Shown here piece after piece: positions 44,558-53,230 of a DNA stretch of 64,000 bases; positions within the stretch are counted from its first letter, which is position 1, and each line of letters opens with the position of its first letter. The position numbers and the translations under genes are program-made. Source of the stretch: Nocardia terrae. GTDB lineage: Bacteria; Actinomycetota; Actinomycetes; Mycobacteriales; Mycobacteriaceae. The stretch lies in the NCBI RefSeq assembly GCF_009760405.1, contig NZ_WRPP01000013.1:62001-126000 (forward strand). The letters are read 5' to 3'. The notes beneath the pieces were generated by a model. It worked only from the letters and a program-made list of their open reading frames with translations. It had not been told where the DNA came from and did not search any database.

Positions 44558-45889
44558 TTACAGCCCATCCTGAGGGTCTGTGACGGGAGTCACATCAGTG
44601 GCAGGAGTGGGCGATTCGTTACGAGTTCGAGTCAGCCTGCCTACTGTGGCCGCGATTCGTAACACATAGGCATCGCGCGGATTCATGGGATCTCGACCCG
44701 TGATGTCGGCGATTCGCTTGAGCCGATAGCGCACCGTATTTGGATGAACGAACAGCTGGCGGGCGCAGGTCTCGACGGCTCCACCGCAATCCAGGTACGC
44801 GTCCAGCGTGTCCGAGAGATCGGCGCTGGCGGCGGCCAACGGTAGCACGAGGTGCTCGTTCAGGGCGTCCACCGCCGCGCGGTCGCCCAGCAGGGCGCGT
44901 TCGGGTAGGAGTTCGGAGGCGTGCACCGGTCGCGGCGCGCCCCGCCAGCCCACCACGGCCTCCATCCCGGCCATCGCCTCGACCGAGCTGACGTGCCCGG
45001 CGGAGAGGGTTCGCATGGTCGGGCCGATCACCACCGGACCCTCGGAGAAGGCCTCGGCGAGCAGATCCGAGAGGAACTGGGACGGATACATCGGGTCCCC
45101 GAGATGTCCGCTGACTACCATCACCAACCGCGAACCCTGCACCACGGCGAGGGCGTTGCGGTTGTGCCGGGCGGCGACACTATGTACGGAACTGACAACG
45201 GCCACCTGATCCTTGGGGGGCGTTCCCACAAGGACGGTCGCGGGGGCGGTGGCATCCCAGTTGAGAGTGGCCGCGCGCGAGAGCATCTCGGGGCCGGTGT
45301 CGCCGCGCACCACCGCGTCGACGACCAGGGCCTCCAATCGGGTGTCCCAGGCGCCGCGGGATTCGGCCGCGGAGGCGTAGACCGAGGCGGCGGCGAAACC
45401 GAGCTCACGCCCGTAGCGCAGCACCGCCTCGGTCAGCGCGACCAGCTGACGGTCGTTGCGCGCCAACGCCGGCAGCCACTGCTCGAAGAACTCCATGGCC
45501 ACCCGGACCATGTCGACGGTCTGGCGCAGTGTGAGCCGCCGCGCCAGATCGTCCGGAATCACTTGGAAGGCATCGAGACTGAATCGGATATCCGATTCGG
45601 GGTCCTGCAGCCATTCCAGGAAGTTCACCACCGCCGTCTGCACCAGCATCTGGACGCCGGCGCGCTGGGCGGCGTCCAGATTGGCGAAGAACGGCAACCG
45701 ATCCTGCATCGAGGCCACGGCCTCGGTCGACAGGCGACCGGAGAACTGCTTGACCCTCTTCAGAAGCGTGTCCGGAAGCGGGTCGCGCGTCTGCCGATTC
45801 GGAGAGAGCGCGCCGGTCGGGAGATAGACCTCGTGGGAGGAGGTGCCCTCTTCGTTGATCCGGCGCGGCCTCGGCGGTTTACGTTCCAC
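44558..45889 (-). CDS. mabR: PucR-type regulator, MabR orthologue
   Basis: 443 residues from GTG 45889, 15 nt after aceE. PucR architecture: a helical N-terminal region, a GGDEF-like central domain, and a C-terminal helix-turn-helix L-F-V-H-P-N-T-V-R-Y-R-L-K-R-I-A near 390-405. The gene order aceE-this-fabD equals Rv2241-Rv2242-Rv2243, so I call it MabR, the FAS-II operon activator/regulator. Start chosen by position after aceE; no strong ribosome site. Confidence 0.85.
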   Translation of the reverse strand: MERKPPRPRRINEEGTSSHEVYLPTGALSPNRQTRDPLPDTLLKRVKQFSGRLSTEAVASMQDRLPFFANLDAAQRAGVQMLVQTAVVNFLEWLQDPESDIRFSLDAFQVIPDDLARRLTLRQTVDMVRVAMEFFEQWLPALARNDRQLVALTEAVLRYGRELGFAAASVYASAAESRGAWDTRLEALVVDAVVRGDTGPEMLSRAATLNWDATAPATVLVGTPPKDQVAVVSSVHSVAARHNRNALAVVQGSRLVMVVSGHLGDPMYPSQFLSDLLAEAFSEGPVVIGPTMRTLSAGHVSSVEAMAGMEAVVGWRGAPRPVHASELLPERALLGDRAAVDALNEHLVLPLAAASADLSDTLDAYLDCGGAVETCARQLFVHPNTVRYRLKRIADITGRDPMNPRDAYVLRIAATVGRLTRTRNESPTPATDVTPVTDPQDGL

Positions 45890-45904
45890 GGTTCTTATGT
45901 TCGG

Positions 45905-48805
45905 TTATGCGTCGCCACCTTCGGTACCGGGTACGGCCTTCGGCGCGGCGTTCACGTCGTCGATGGCGTAGCGGCGGGCCGCCTCGGACACCGTGGCCTG
46001 GGCGATCCGGCCCTGATTGGCCAGCCCTTGCAACGCCGCCACCACGATGGACGCGGCATCCACGTTGAACACGCGGCGCGCCGCCGGGCGCGTGTCGGAG
46101 AAGCCGAAACCGTCGGTGCCCAGGGTGATGTACTCGCCCGGCACCCACTGGCGGATCTGATCCGGCACGGCGCGCATCCAGTCGGAGGCGGCCACGAACG
46201 GTCCCTGCGCCTTGGACAGCACCTCGGTGATGTAGGGCAGGCCCGGATCCGTGTCGGGGTGGCGGAGTTTCGCGATCTCCTTGGACAGGGCTTCCTTGCG
46301 GAGCTCGCCCCATGAGGTCACCGAGTAGAGATCGGCCTGGACATTCCACTCGTCGGCCAGCATCTCCTGGGCGCGCAGGCCGTCGGGCATGGTGACGCCC
46401 GAGACCAGGATGTTCGCGCGCAGAATGCCCGCGGAACCGGGCTTGTAGAGATAGATGCCCTTGAGCAGGCCCTGCACGTCCAGGTTCTCCGGCTCGGCCG
46501 GCTGCACGTACGGCTCGTTGTAGAGGGTGATGTAGTAGAAGATGTCCTCGCCGCCGAACTCGTGGTGCACCGAGTGCGCCTCGGGATCGGTGCCGGGCAG
46601 CGCCTCCTGGTAACCCTGGGCCAGGCCGCCGCCGTACATCCGGCGCATGCCGTCGCGCACGATGTGGGCGATCTCGTAGGAGAAGGCCGGATCGTAGGGG
46701 ACGCACGCCGGGTTGGTGGACGCCAGCAATAGCGAGTGACCGTCGTTGTGCTGCAGTCCTTCACCGGTCAGCGTGGTCCGCCCGGCGGTCGCGCCGAGGA
46801 CGAAGCCGCGGGCCATCTGGTCCGCCGCCGCCCACAGACCGTCGCCGGTGCGCTGGAAGCCGAACATCGAATAGAAGATGTAGAGCGGGATCATCGGCTC
46901 GCCGTGGGTGGAGTACGAGGTACCCACCGCGGTGAAGCTCGAGGTCGAACCGGCCTCGTTGATGCCCTCGTGCAGGATCTGGCCGACGCTCGACTCCTTG
47001 TAGGCGAGCATCAGATCCGCGTCGACCGACGTGTACAGCTGGCCGTTGCGGTTGTAGATCTTCAACGACGGGAACCACGAGTCCATACCGAAGGTGCGGG
47101 CTTCGTCGGGGATGATCGGCACGATGCGCTTGCCGATCTCCTTGTCGCGCAACAGCTCCTTCATCAGGCGCACGAACGCCATGGTGGTGGCCACCGACTG
47201 CTTGCCCGAACCCTTGCGGACGCTGCGGTAGGCCTCGTCGCCGGGGAGCTGCAGCGGCTTCGCCATGGTGCGGCGCTCGGGGACGAAACCGCCCAGCTGG
47301 CCGCGGCGGTTCATCATGTACTGGATCTCGGGCGCGTCCATGCCGGGGTGGTAGTACGGCGGCAGGTACGGGTTCGCCTCGAGCTCGGCGTCGGTGATCG
47401 GAATGCGCTGCAGGTCGCGGAACGCCTTCAGATCGTCGAGGGTCATCTTCTTCATCTGGTGCGTGGCGTTGCGGGCCTCGAAGTGCTTGCCCAGGCCGTA
47501 GCCCTTGATGGTCTTGGCGAGGATGACCGTCGGCTGTCCCTTGTGCGCCATGGCCGCGGCGTAGGCCGCGTAGATCTTGCGGTAGTCGTGGCCGCCGCGC
47601 TTGAGGTTCCAGACCTCGGAGTCGGACAGGCCCTTGACGAGTTCCTTGGTGCGCGGATCCCGGCCGAAGAAGTGCTCGCGTACGTAGGCGCCGTCATTGG
47701 CCTTGTAGGTCTGGTAGTCGCCGTCGGGGGTGGTGTTCATCAGGTTCACCAGCGCGCCGTCGCGGTCGGCCTGCAGCAGGGCGTCCCACTCGCGGCCCCA
47801 CACCACCTTGATGACGTTCCAGCCGGCGCCGCGGAAGAACGACTCCAGCTCCTGAATGATCTTGCCGTTGCCGCGGACCGGGCCGTCGAGGCGCTGCAGG
47901 TTGCAGTTGATGACGAAGGTCAGGTTGTCCAGGCCCTCGTTGGCCGCCACCTGGATCAGGCCGCGCGATTCCGGCTCGTCCATCTCGCCGTCGCCGAGGA
48001 ACGCCCAAACGTGCTGGTCGGACGTGTCCTTGAGGCCGCGGTCGTGCAGGTAGTGGTTGAAGCGCGCCTGGTAGATGGCGTTCATCGGGCCCAGGCCCAT
48101 GGAGACCGTGGGGAATTCCCAGAAGTCCGGCATCAGGCGCGGGTGCGGATACGACGACAGGCCGTGGCCGGGGCCGCCGTGGCTGTATTCCTGGCGGAAG
48201 CCGTCCATCTGGTCCGTCGTCAAGCGGCCTTCCAGGAAGGCGCGGGCGTAGATGCCCGGCGAGGCGTGGCCCTGGATGAAGATCTGGTCGCCGCCGCCGA
48301 TGTGGTCCTTGCCGCGGAAGAAGTGGTTGAAACCCACCTCGTAGAGCGCCGCCGAGGACGCGTAGGTCGAAATGTGGCCGCCCACACCGATTCCCGGGCG
48401 CTGGGCGCGGTGCACCATGATCGCGGCGTTCCAGCGGATGTAGGCGCGGAAGCGGCGCTCGACCTCTTCGTCGCCGGGGAACCACGGCTCGTTCTCGGTG
48501 GGGATGGTGTTGACGTAGTCGGTGGAGGTCAGCGCGGGGATCGCGACGTGGCGTTCACCGGCGCGCTCGAGCAGGCGCAGCATGAGGTAGCGGGCGCGGC
48601 CGGGGCCCTCGCGGGTCAGCATCTCGTCGAAGGAGTCGAGCCATTCGCTGGTCTCCTCCGGATCGATGTCCGGCAGGTATGACGCCACCCCCTCGCGAAT
48701 CACTCGAACCCGGCCTCCCGCCGGGGATTTGCGGGTCGATCCGGCCTCCGGCCCCTGGGCGCCGTTGGCGGAATTCGACGAAGTCGGGTGCATCAAGTCG
48801 GTCAA
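45905..48805 (-). CDS. aceE: Pyruvate dehydrogenase E1 component (homodimeric, AceE)
   Basis: 966 residues, full E1p length for the homodimeric form. Thiamine-diphosphate motif G-D-G-E-M-D-E-P-E-S followed by N-L-T-F-V-I-N-C-N, and H-G-G-P-G-H-G-L upstream. It decarboxylates pyruvate and passes acetyl groups to lipoyl E2, feeding acetyl-CoA into fatty-acid synthesis next door. Translation begins at TTG 48805, which has GAGGAG 7 nt upstream, unlike later ATGs. Confidence 0.93.
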   Translation of the reverse strand: MTDLMHPTSSNSANGAQGPEAGSTRKSPAGGRVRVIREGVASYLPDIDPEETSEWLDSFDEMLTREGPGRARYLMLRLLERAGERHVAIPALTSTDYVNTIPTENEPWFPGDEEVERRFRAYIRWNAAIMVHRAQRPGIGVGGHISTYASSAALYEVGFNHFFRGKDHIGGGDQIFIQGHASPGIYARAFLEGRLTTDQMDGFRQEYSHGGPGHGLSSYPHPRLMPDFWEFPTVSMGLGPMNAIYQARFNHYLHDRGLKDTSDQHVWAFLGDGEMDEPESRGLIQVAANEGLDNLTFVINCNLQRLDGPVRGNGKIIQELESFFRGAGWNVIKVVWGREWDALLQADRDGALVNLMNTTPDGDYQTYKANDGAYVREHFFGRDPRTKELVKGLSDSEVWNLKRGGHDYRKIYAAYAAAMAHKGQPTVILAKTIKGYGLGKHFEARNATHQMKKMTLDDLKAFRDLQRIPITDAELEANPYLPPYYHPGMDAPEIQYMMNRRGQLGGFVPERRTMAKPLQLPGDEAYRSVRKGSGKQSVATTMAFVRLMKELLRDKEIGKRIVPIIPDEARTFGMDSWFPSLKIYNRNGQLYTSVDADLMLAYKESSVGQILHEGINEAGSTSSFTAVGTSYSTHGEPMIPLYIFYSMFGFQRTGDGLWAAADQMARGFVLGATAGRTTLTGEGLQHNDGHSLLLASTNPACVPYDPAFSYEIAHIVRDGMRRMYGGGLAQGYQEALPGTDPEAHSVHHEFGGEDIFYYITLYNEPYVQPAEPENLDVQGLLKGIYLYKPGSAGILRANILVSGVTMPDGLRAQEMLADEWNVQADLYSVTSWGELRKEALSKEIAKLRHPDTDPGLPYITEVLSKAQGPFVAASDWMRAVPDQIRQWVPGEYITLGTDGFGFSDTRPAARRVFNVDAASIVVAALQGLANQGRIAQATVSEAARRYAIDDVNAAPKAVPGTEGGDA

Positions 48806-49035
48806 GACGTTTGCTCCTCGTACACATGGGGTGGGACATCTGGTGTGGCGTCAATACCCCGGGTAGCCGTTGGTGCGCGGCGTACCCGTAACGATTGGTC
48901 TGGGGCGCATCTCACATCCTTGCCGATGATGCGGCCCAGGTCATCATGTCAGCCCGAAATCCAGTACGGTTGCGCAGGGAACCGCGCCGCTAGCGACGGC
49001 ATCCACACCGCCGGTCTGGATCGGGGAGGACTCGA

Positions 49036-49593
49036 GTGAAGCTGCTGAACCCGCGGGGGTTCGGATTGGTGTGCGCCGGTGCGGCCGTGGCGATGGGGCT
49101 GGTGCTGGCCGGGTGTGCGAACACGGTCGAGGGTACCGCTACCGCGAATCAAGCCGAGGTGAGCTCGTACAAGGCCGAGGCGGCGACGTCCGCGGCGGCG
49201 GCCAGTTCGTCCAAGGCCGCGGCGGCGATCGCCAAGGCGACGGCCGACAACTGCGACACGTTCCGCAAGACCACCGGCACCCAGGTCGACCGCTACAACG
49301 AGTTCGTGGACGCGCACGACGCCAGCACCGCCGACCAGATCGCCAAGCGGGACGCGGCGGCCGGCGCGCTCGAGGACGCGGCGAAAGCGGTCGAGGCTCA
49401 GGTGAACTCGGCCGGGGCGGGGCTGCCCGCCGATCTCGCGGGCAAGTTCACCGACTACGTGGTCGCGGCGCGCGCGTTGGCCGCGGAGATTCGGAAGATG
49501 TCGTCCGGGTCGTCGGTGGCGCCGCTGAACGACGCGAGCAAGAAGGTCAACGACGCTCTGACGGCGGTCCGGAACGTCTGTCCGGCGAAGTGA
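49036..49593 (+). CDS. Small Ala/Ser-rich lipoprotein
   Basis: 185 residues. GGAGGA (49025-49030) is 5 nt before GTG 49036. Signal peptide with lipobox L-A-G-C (Cys27), Ala/Ser/Lys-rich helix (40-70) then a helical domain with two cysteines (N-C-D-T-F and N-V-C-P). Occupies the place of the hypothetical gene Rv2240c beside aceE in M. tuberculosis. Function unknown; TACGGT near 48965 is a possible -10. Confidence 0.72.
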   Translation: MKLLNPRGFGLVCAGAAVAMGLVLAGCANTVEGTATANQAEVSSYKAEAATSAAAASSSKAAAAIAKATADNCDTFRKTTGTQVDRYNEFVDAHDASTADQIAKRDAAAGALEDAAKAVEAQVNSAGAGLPADLAGKFTDYVVAARALAAEIRKMSSGSSVAPLNDASKKVNDALTAVRNVCPAK

Positions 49594-49730
49594 ATCCGGG
49601 CTGTCCGGCGCGTCCCTCGGGTCTCACATACGACATTTAGGGTGCGATTTCGGCCGATCGGCTTGCGCTGAGGGCTTTTACCATGTTCGCTTGCAACTAC
49701 CTATTGTCGGGAGTTGAGGAGGACACCACC

Positions 49731-50153
49731 GTGGTCGCCGCGGCGGACGCGCAGAACTACGCTCAGAAGCTTGGCATTGCACACGGCATGGTTGTTCAAG
49801 AACTGGGCTGGGACGAAGATACCGACGACGAACTGCGGGCGGGTATCGAGGAAACGATCGGTTCCGAGTTGCTTGACGAGGACACCGACGAGGTTGTCGA
49901 TGTCGTGCTGCTGTGGTGGCGGGACGGGGACGGCGATCTCGTCGACGAGCTGATGGACGTTGTCAGTCCGCTCGCGGACGATGGCATCGTCTGGGTCCTG
50001 ACCCCCAAGACCGGCCAGCAGGGTCATGTGGACCCCAGTGAAATCGCCGAGTCGGCTACCCCCGCCGGCCTCACCTCGACCACCCCGGTCTCCCTGGGCA
50101 CCTGGACGGGCACCAAGCTCACCCAGCCCAAGACGCCCTCCAAGCAGCGCTGA
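49731..50153 (+). CDS. DUF3052 family protein
   Basis: 140 residues. GAGGAGG (49716-49722) is 8 nt before GTG 49731. A-Q-K-L-G-I, E-L-G-W-D-E-D-T-D-D-E-L-R and V-V-D-V-V-L-L-W-W-R-D-G-D-G-D are family signatures. The acidic first half and D-D-G-I-V-W-V-L-T-P-K resemble methyltransferase/thiopurine-type Rossmann strands but no cofactor motif is clear. Orthologous in place to Rv2239c. Function unknown. Confidence 0.88.
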   Translation: MVAAADAQNYAQKLGIAHGMVVQELGWDEDTDDELRAGIEETIGSELLDEDTDEVVDVVLLWWRDGDGDLVDELMDVVSPLADDGIVWVLTPKTGQQGHVDPSEIAESATPAGLTSTTPVSLGTWTGTKLTQPKTPSKQR

Positions 50154-50283
50154 AACCTTCCACTAAGGTTTCAGTGAGCCGAGCGGCACGCGTGGATACC
50201 CCGTGTCTCCATCGCGTGCCGCTCGCTGCTGGGTCGCGAATGTGGCCCGGCGCTGCGCCAGGACACAGGATGGAGGGGTAGCT

Positions 50284-50748
50284 ATGCCGCTAGAGGTCGG
50301 TACGGTCGCACCGGACTTCACGCTGAAGGACCAGAACAACCAGGAAGTCACGCTGTCGAGCTTCCGCGGCGAGAAGAACGTCCTGATCGTCTTCTACCCC
50401 TTGGCCTTCACCGGCATCTGCCAAGGCGAACTCTGCAAGGTCCGAGACGAACTCCCCAAGTTCCAGAACGACAACGCCGAGATCCTCGCCATCTCCGTGG
50501 GCCCACCCCCCACCCACAAGATCTGGGCCGCCGAACAGGGCTACACCTTCCCGCTGCTGTCCGACTTCTGGCCCCACGGCGCGGTAGCCCAGTCCTACGG
50601 CGTCTTCAACGAAAAGTCCGGCTACCCCAACCGCGGCACCTTCGTCGTCGACAAGGACGGCATCATCCGCTTCGCCGAGATGAACGGCCCCGGCGAGCCC
50701 CGTGACCAGCAAGCTTGGGAAAAAGCGTTGGCCACACTAGATTCATAA
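50284..50748 (+). CDS. ahpE: Peroxiredoxin AhpE
   Basis: 154 residues; peroxidatic Cys46 in P-L-A-F-T-G-I-C (family P-x(3)-T-x(2)-C). Reduces peroxides in the cytosol. As I recall it, M. tuberculosis AhpE is a one-Cys enzyme and has no cysteine at the place of Cys51 here (Q-G-E-L-C); a nearby second thiol might act in resolution, probably with mycothiol/mycoredoxin. GGAGGGG precedes ATG 50284. The same neighbour order (ahpE next to two conserved unknowns and aceE) is kept from M. tuberculosis. Confidence 0.9.
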   Translation: MPLEVGTVAPDFTLKDQNNQEVTLSSFRGEKNVLIVFYPLAFTGICQGELCKVRDELPKFQNDNAEILAISVGPPPTHKIWAAEQGYTFPLLSDFWPHGAVAQSYGVFNEKSGYPNRGTFVVDKDGIIRFAEMNGPGEPRDQQAWEKALATLDS

Positions 50749-50776
50749 CCCGTCGCCCGACTTGCTCGGGCGCCCG

Positions 50777-50848
50777 GGGCGTATAGCTCAGCGGTAGAGC
50801 ACTGGTTTTACACACCAGCGGTCGGGGGTTCGATCCCCTCTGCGCCCA
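50777..50848 (+). tRNA. tRNA-Val (anticodon UAC)
   Basis: Cloverleaf drawn by eye: acceptor GGGCGTA with TGCGCCC, D-arm GCTC...GAGC, anticodon stem CTGGT/ACCAG with the loop TTTACAC, giving anticodon TAC, and T-arm GGGGG-TTCGATC-CCCTC (the outermost position is imperfect). A discriminator A follows; CCA is not encoded. It is the integration target of the islet to its right: its 3' half recurs at 53231-53270. Confidence 0.93.
50807..50846 (+). repeat. Left copy of 40-bp direct repeat (tRNA-Val 3' half, attL-like)
   Basis: From TTTACACACC in the anticodon loop to GCGCC in the acceptor stem, identical to 53231-53270 over 40 bases. Beyond these ends the two copies differ by single-base changes (TTTT versus TTT before; GCGCCCAC versus GCGCCGAC after). 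This is the intact, functional tRNA copy. Confidence 0.9.
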
Positions 50849-50854
50849 CTTTCG

Positions 50855-50879
50855 AAAACCCAGGTCACACCTGGGTTTT
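50855..50879. terminator. Hairpin terminator after tRNA-Val
   Basis: AAAACCCAGGT (50855-50865), CAC, then ACCTGGGTTTT (50869-50879): a perfect 11-bp stem ending in T4, a classical Rho-independent terminator. It follows the tRNA by 6 nt and separates it from the ATPase gene. Confidence 0.85.
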
Positions 50880-51068
50880 GCGTATCGATTCCGATCTTGG
50901 AAGCAGTTCATGTTGGCACTCGTGTAGCAAGCAGCGTTTGCCGGACGCTGTCTGAGCCCACTCGTCTGTCTAGGGTTGATCATGCTCGGGTGGCTCATGC
51001 TTCGAGTTCCCTGTGTGCGACATGACAAGGAACGGTCCAGGTACGGTGAGCCATCAGCAATAAACCGG

Positions 51069-51074
51069 TAGCCT
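51069..51074 (+). promoter_or_regulatory. Putative -10 hexamer of the islet operon (leaderless start)
   Basis: TAGCCT ends 7 nt before the ATG at 51082. The spacing matches the leaderless pattern of many native genes in this window, so the islet uses a host-type promoter. Confidence 0.55.
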
Positions 51075-51081
51075 GACGTGC

Positions 51082-52509
51082 ATGCTTACCAGGCTTGAGA
51101 TTCGAGGCTTCAAGAACCTCCTTGATGTCCAAGTCGACCTTGGCCCGTTCACATGCATCGCGGGTGCGAACGGTATGGGGAAGTCGAACGTGTTCGATGC
51201 TATCGAGTTCCTGTCGCACCTGGCGTCTGAACCGTTGATGGAGGCGTCGCAGCGGGTACGTGGTGCGACTGGCATGCGAGGTGCTGATCCTCGGGATCTG
51301 TTCTGGGATGGATACCGCGACCATGAGCGCCGAATCTCTTTCGCTGCAGAGATGATCGTGCCAGCAGAGGTCGAGGATGATCTAGGAGCGCCCGCACGGG
51401 CTACCGCTACTTTTCTCCGTTATGAACTGGAGCTCGGGTTCTCGGCGCCTCAGGGCGAAAGTAGCGTTGGAAGGTTGACGTTGTGCCGTGAAGAACTCCG
51501 TCACATCAACCGAGGGGATGCCCCCAAGCACCTGCGATTCCCTCACAACGCAAAGAATTTTCGCAGTGCAGTCGTCCTTGGGCAGCGTCGCGGCGGAGCA
51601 TTCTTGTCGACCGCGGAGCGGGACGGTTCGATCGTCATCAACGTCCATGGCGACGGCGGAAGCTTCGGTAAACCGCAGCCAAGGCCAGCAGCAAGGGCGG
51701 GCAGGACAGTCCTCAGCACAGTCACGACCAACGACTATCCAACGATCCTTGCCGCTCGCCGTGAGATGCAGAGTTGGTATCGGCTTGCACTGGAGCCCTC
51801 GGCGCTGCGTGCGCCAGATGGATTCGCTGATCCTCGCTCAATGGAAACTGATGGACGTCACCTCGCTTCAACCCTGTTCCGAATTGCCAACGAAAAACTT
51901 TCAGGCCAACTGAGCGCAGATCCTGATTCCGTGTATGCACAGGTTGCCGACCGGTTGTCAGATCTCTCGGGTGTGAGCGTTGAGAGTCTGACTGTCGAAC
52001 CTGATCAGGTTCGTGAGGTTTTTACGTTGTTCCTCAGAGAACGTGGAGGACTACAGCTACCGGCTCGCGCGTTGTCTGAGGGTACGCTCCGATTCTTGGC
52101 TCTGTGTGTGTTGCTTGAGGATCCAGCGTTCACTGGACTTGTCTGCATGGAGGAGCCTGAGAACGGTATTCACCCGGGGAATCTTCCCGCGATGGTGCAG
52201 TTGGTGCGGGACCTTGCAGTGGATCCCAAATTTTCCCCAGGACAGGGCAATCCATTCCGGCAGGTCATCATAAACACGCACTCGCCGGGTGTCTTTCAGC
52301 TCTGCGACCCCGCTGATGTGCTGCTTGCGGAGACTCGTCCCTACCGGACTGCGGACGGGACTGTGACTGCGGCCTTATCGCTGCTGCCATATCAGGACTC
52401 ATGGCGGAGGACATCGAGTGGCCCGACGTTCTCGAAAGCGGACGTGCTCCCGTATCTTGCGGCGCCGGTAGGAGCTCAGATTGCCCTTCCATTGGAGATG
52501 GTGGGATGA
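51082..52509 (+). CDS. ABC-type AAA ATPase of a putative two-gene defence cassette
   Basis: 475 residues of the RecF/OLD-type (AAA_15/21) ATPase class. N-terminal L-T-R-L-E-I-R-G-F-K-N-L, Walker A G-A-N-G-M-G-K-S-N (28-36), signature L-S-E-G-T (331-335), Walker B L-V-C-M-E-E-P-E (353-360) with a doubled glutamate, and H-loop histidine H400 in I-N-T-H-S-P-G. The middle (100-310) is the variable insert, usually helical. The enzyme should dimerise and hydrolyse ATP, perhaps gating the partner protein. Its stop overlaps the next start (ATGA). Codon use differs from flanking genes, consistent with acquisition. Confidence 0.85.
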   Translation: MLTRLEIRGFKNLLDVQVDLGPFTCIAGANGMGKSNVFDAIEFLSHLASEPLMEASQRVRGATGMRGADPRDLFWDGYRDHERRISFAAEMIVPAEVEDDLGAPARATATFLRYELELGFSAPQGESSVGRLTLCREELRHINRGDAPKHLRFPHNAKNFRSAVVLGQRRGGAFLSTAERDGSIVINVHGDGGSFGKPQPRPAARAGRTVLSTVTTNDYPTILAARREMQSWYRLALEPSALRAPDGFADPRSMETDGRHLASTLFRIANEKLSGQLSADPDSVYAQVADRLSDLSGVSVESLTVEPDQVREVFTLFLRERGGLQLPARALSEGTLRFLALCVLLEDPAFTGLVCMEEPENGIHPGNLPAMVQLVRDLAVDPKFSPGQGNPFRQVIINTHSPGVFQLCDPADVLLAETRPYRTADGTVTAALSLLPYQDSWRRTSSGPTFSKADVLPYLAAPVGAQIALPLEMVG

Positions 52510-53153
52510 GCCGCAAGGTTTACCCCGGCCTGTTCATTTGTGAAGGAAGTTCCGATCAGCCTTTGGCTGAGATTATCGAAACGCTCTTTGTTGAGCGCGG
52601 TGTCGATGTTCGACTGTCTCATCCTGACTTCTCGTTGCTACCCAAGGTTGCAAAGGACGTTGGGTCGCGGGTGCGTGCCGGAATCGAGCTGCTTGGTGGC
52701 GTCGTTGATGTGATTGTCGTACACCGGGATGCAGATAATGCAGGTCCGGAGGCTCGCCGCGATGAAATCGATAGGGCCGTGAAGTCGGTCTACAGTGCAG
52801 CCACTACGGTGCCGGTCATCCCAGTCCGGATGACTGAGGCATGGCTTCTACTAGATGAGCGGGCTATCCGGAGGGCAGCGGGTAATCCGAGAGGGCGCAA
52901 CGAAATCCAACTACCTGGTCTGCGGCGGGTGGAATCTGTTGCAGATCCGAAGCACTTGCTTCAACAGTGTCTACTTCAAGCTGCCGACTGTACCGGTCGA
53001 CGTCGCGATCAGGTTTCGAAACGTTTCAATGAGCATCGCCGCCAGTTGCTTCGGCAGATTGACTGCTCGGGTTCTGTAACTGAACTGCCGAGCTGGCAGC
53101 AACTGATCGCCGATATCGACGCAGCGGTTGCGGTTCTTGCCCTATCCAGCTGA
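52506..53153 (+). CDS. DUF4276 Toprim-like protein, partner of the ATPase
   Basis: 215 residues starting MSRKVYPGLFICEG. Glu13 in I-C-E-G-S-S-D followed by H-R-D-A-D (73-77, giving D-x-D at 75/77) are the acidic residues of a Toprim-like fold; R-M-T-E-A-W-L-L-L-D (108-117) is the conserved DUF4276 block. Predicted nuclease or nucleotidyl-type effector (inference). The ATG (52506-52508) overlaps the ATPase TGA, so the two are translated together in near-equal amounts. The tail is helical. Comparable ATPase plus Toprim pairs defend against phage (PARIS, Gabija). Confidence 0.82.
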   Translation: MSRKVYPGLFICEGSSDQPLAEIIETLFVERGVDVRLSHPDFSLLPKVAKDVGSRVRAGIELLGGVVDVIVVHRDADNAGPEARRDEIDRAVKSVYSAATTVPVIPVRMTEAWLLLDERAIRRAAGNPRGRNEIQLPGLRRVESVADPKHLLQQCLLQAADCTGRRRDQVSKRFNEHRRQLLRQIDCSGSVTELPSWQQLIADIDAAVAVLALSS

Positions 53154-53230
53154 GTCCGCCCAACCGGATTGGTCTGACCACATGTCTGTGCCGAACGGGT
53201 GGGATCGATCTACGCTGGATTCGCAACAGG

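Noticed and set aside
46736..48682. 648-codon plus-strand frame opposite aceE
   Set aside because: Mirror of aceE, Val/Glu/His/Arg-rich with no family resemblance.
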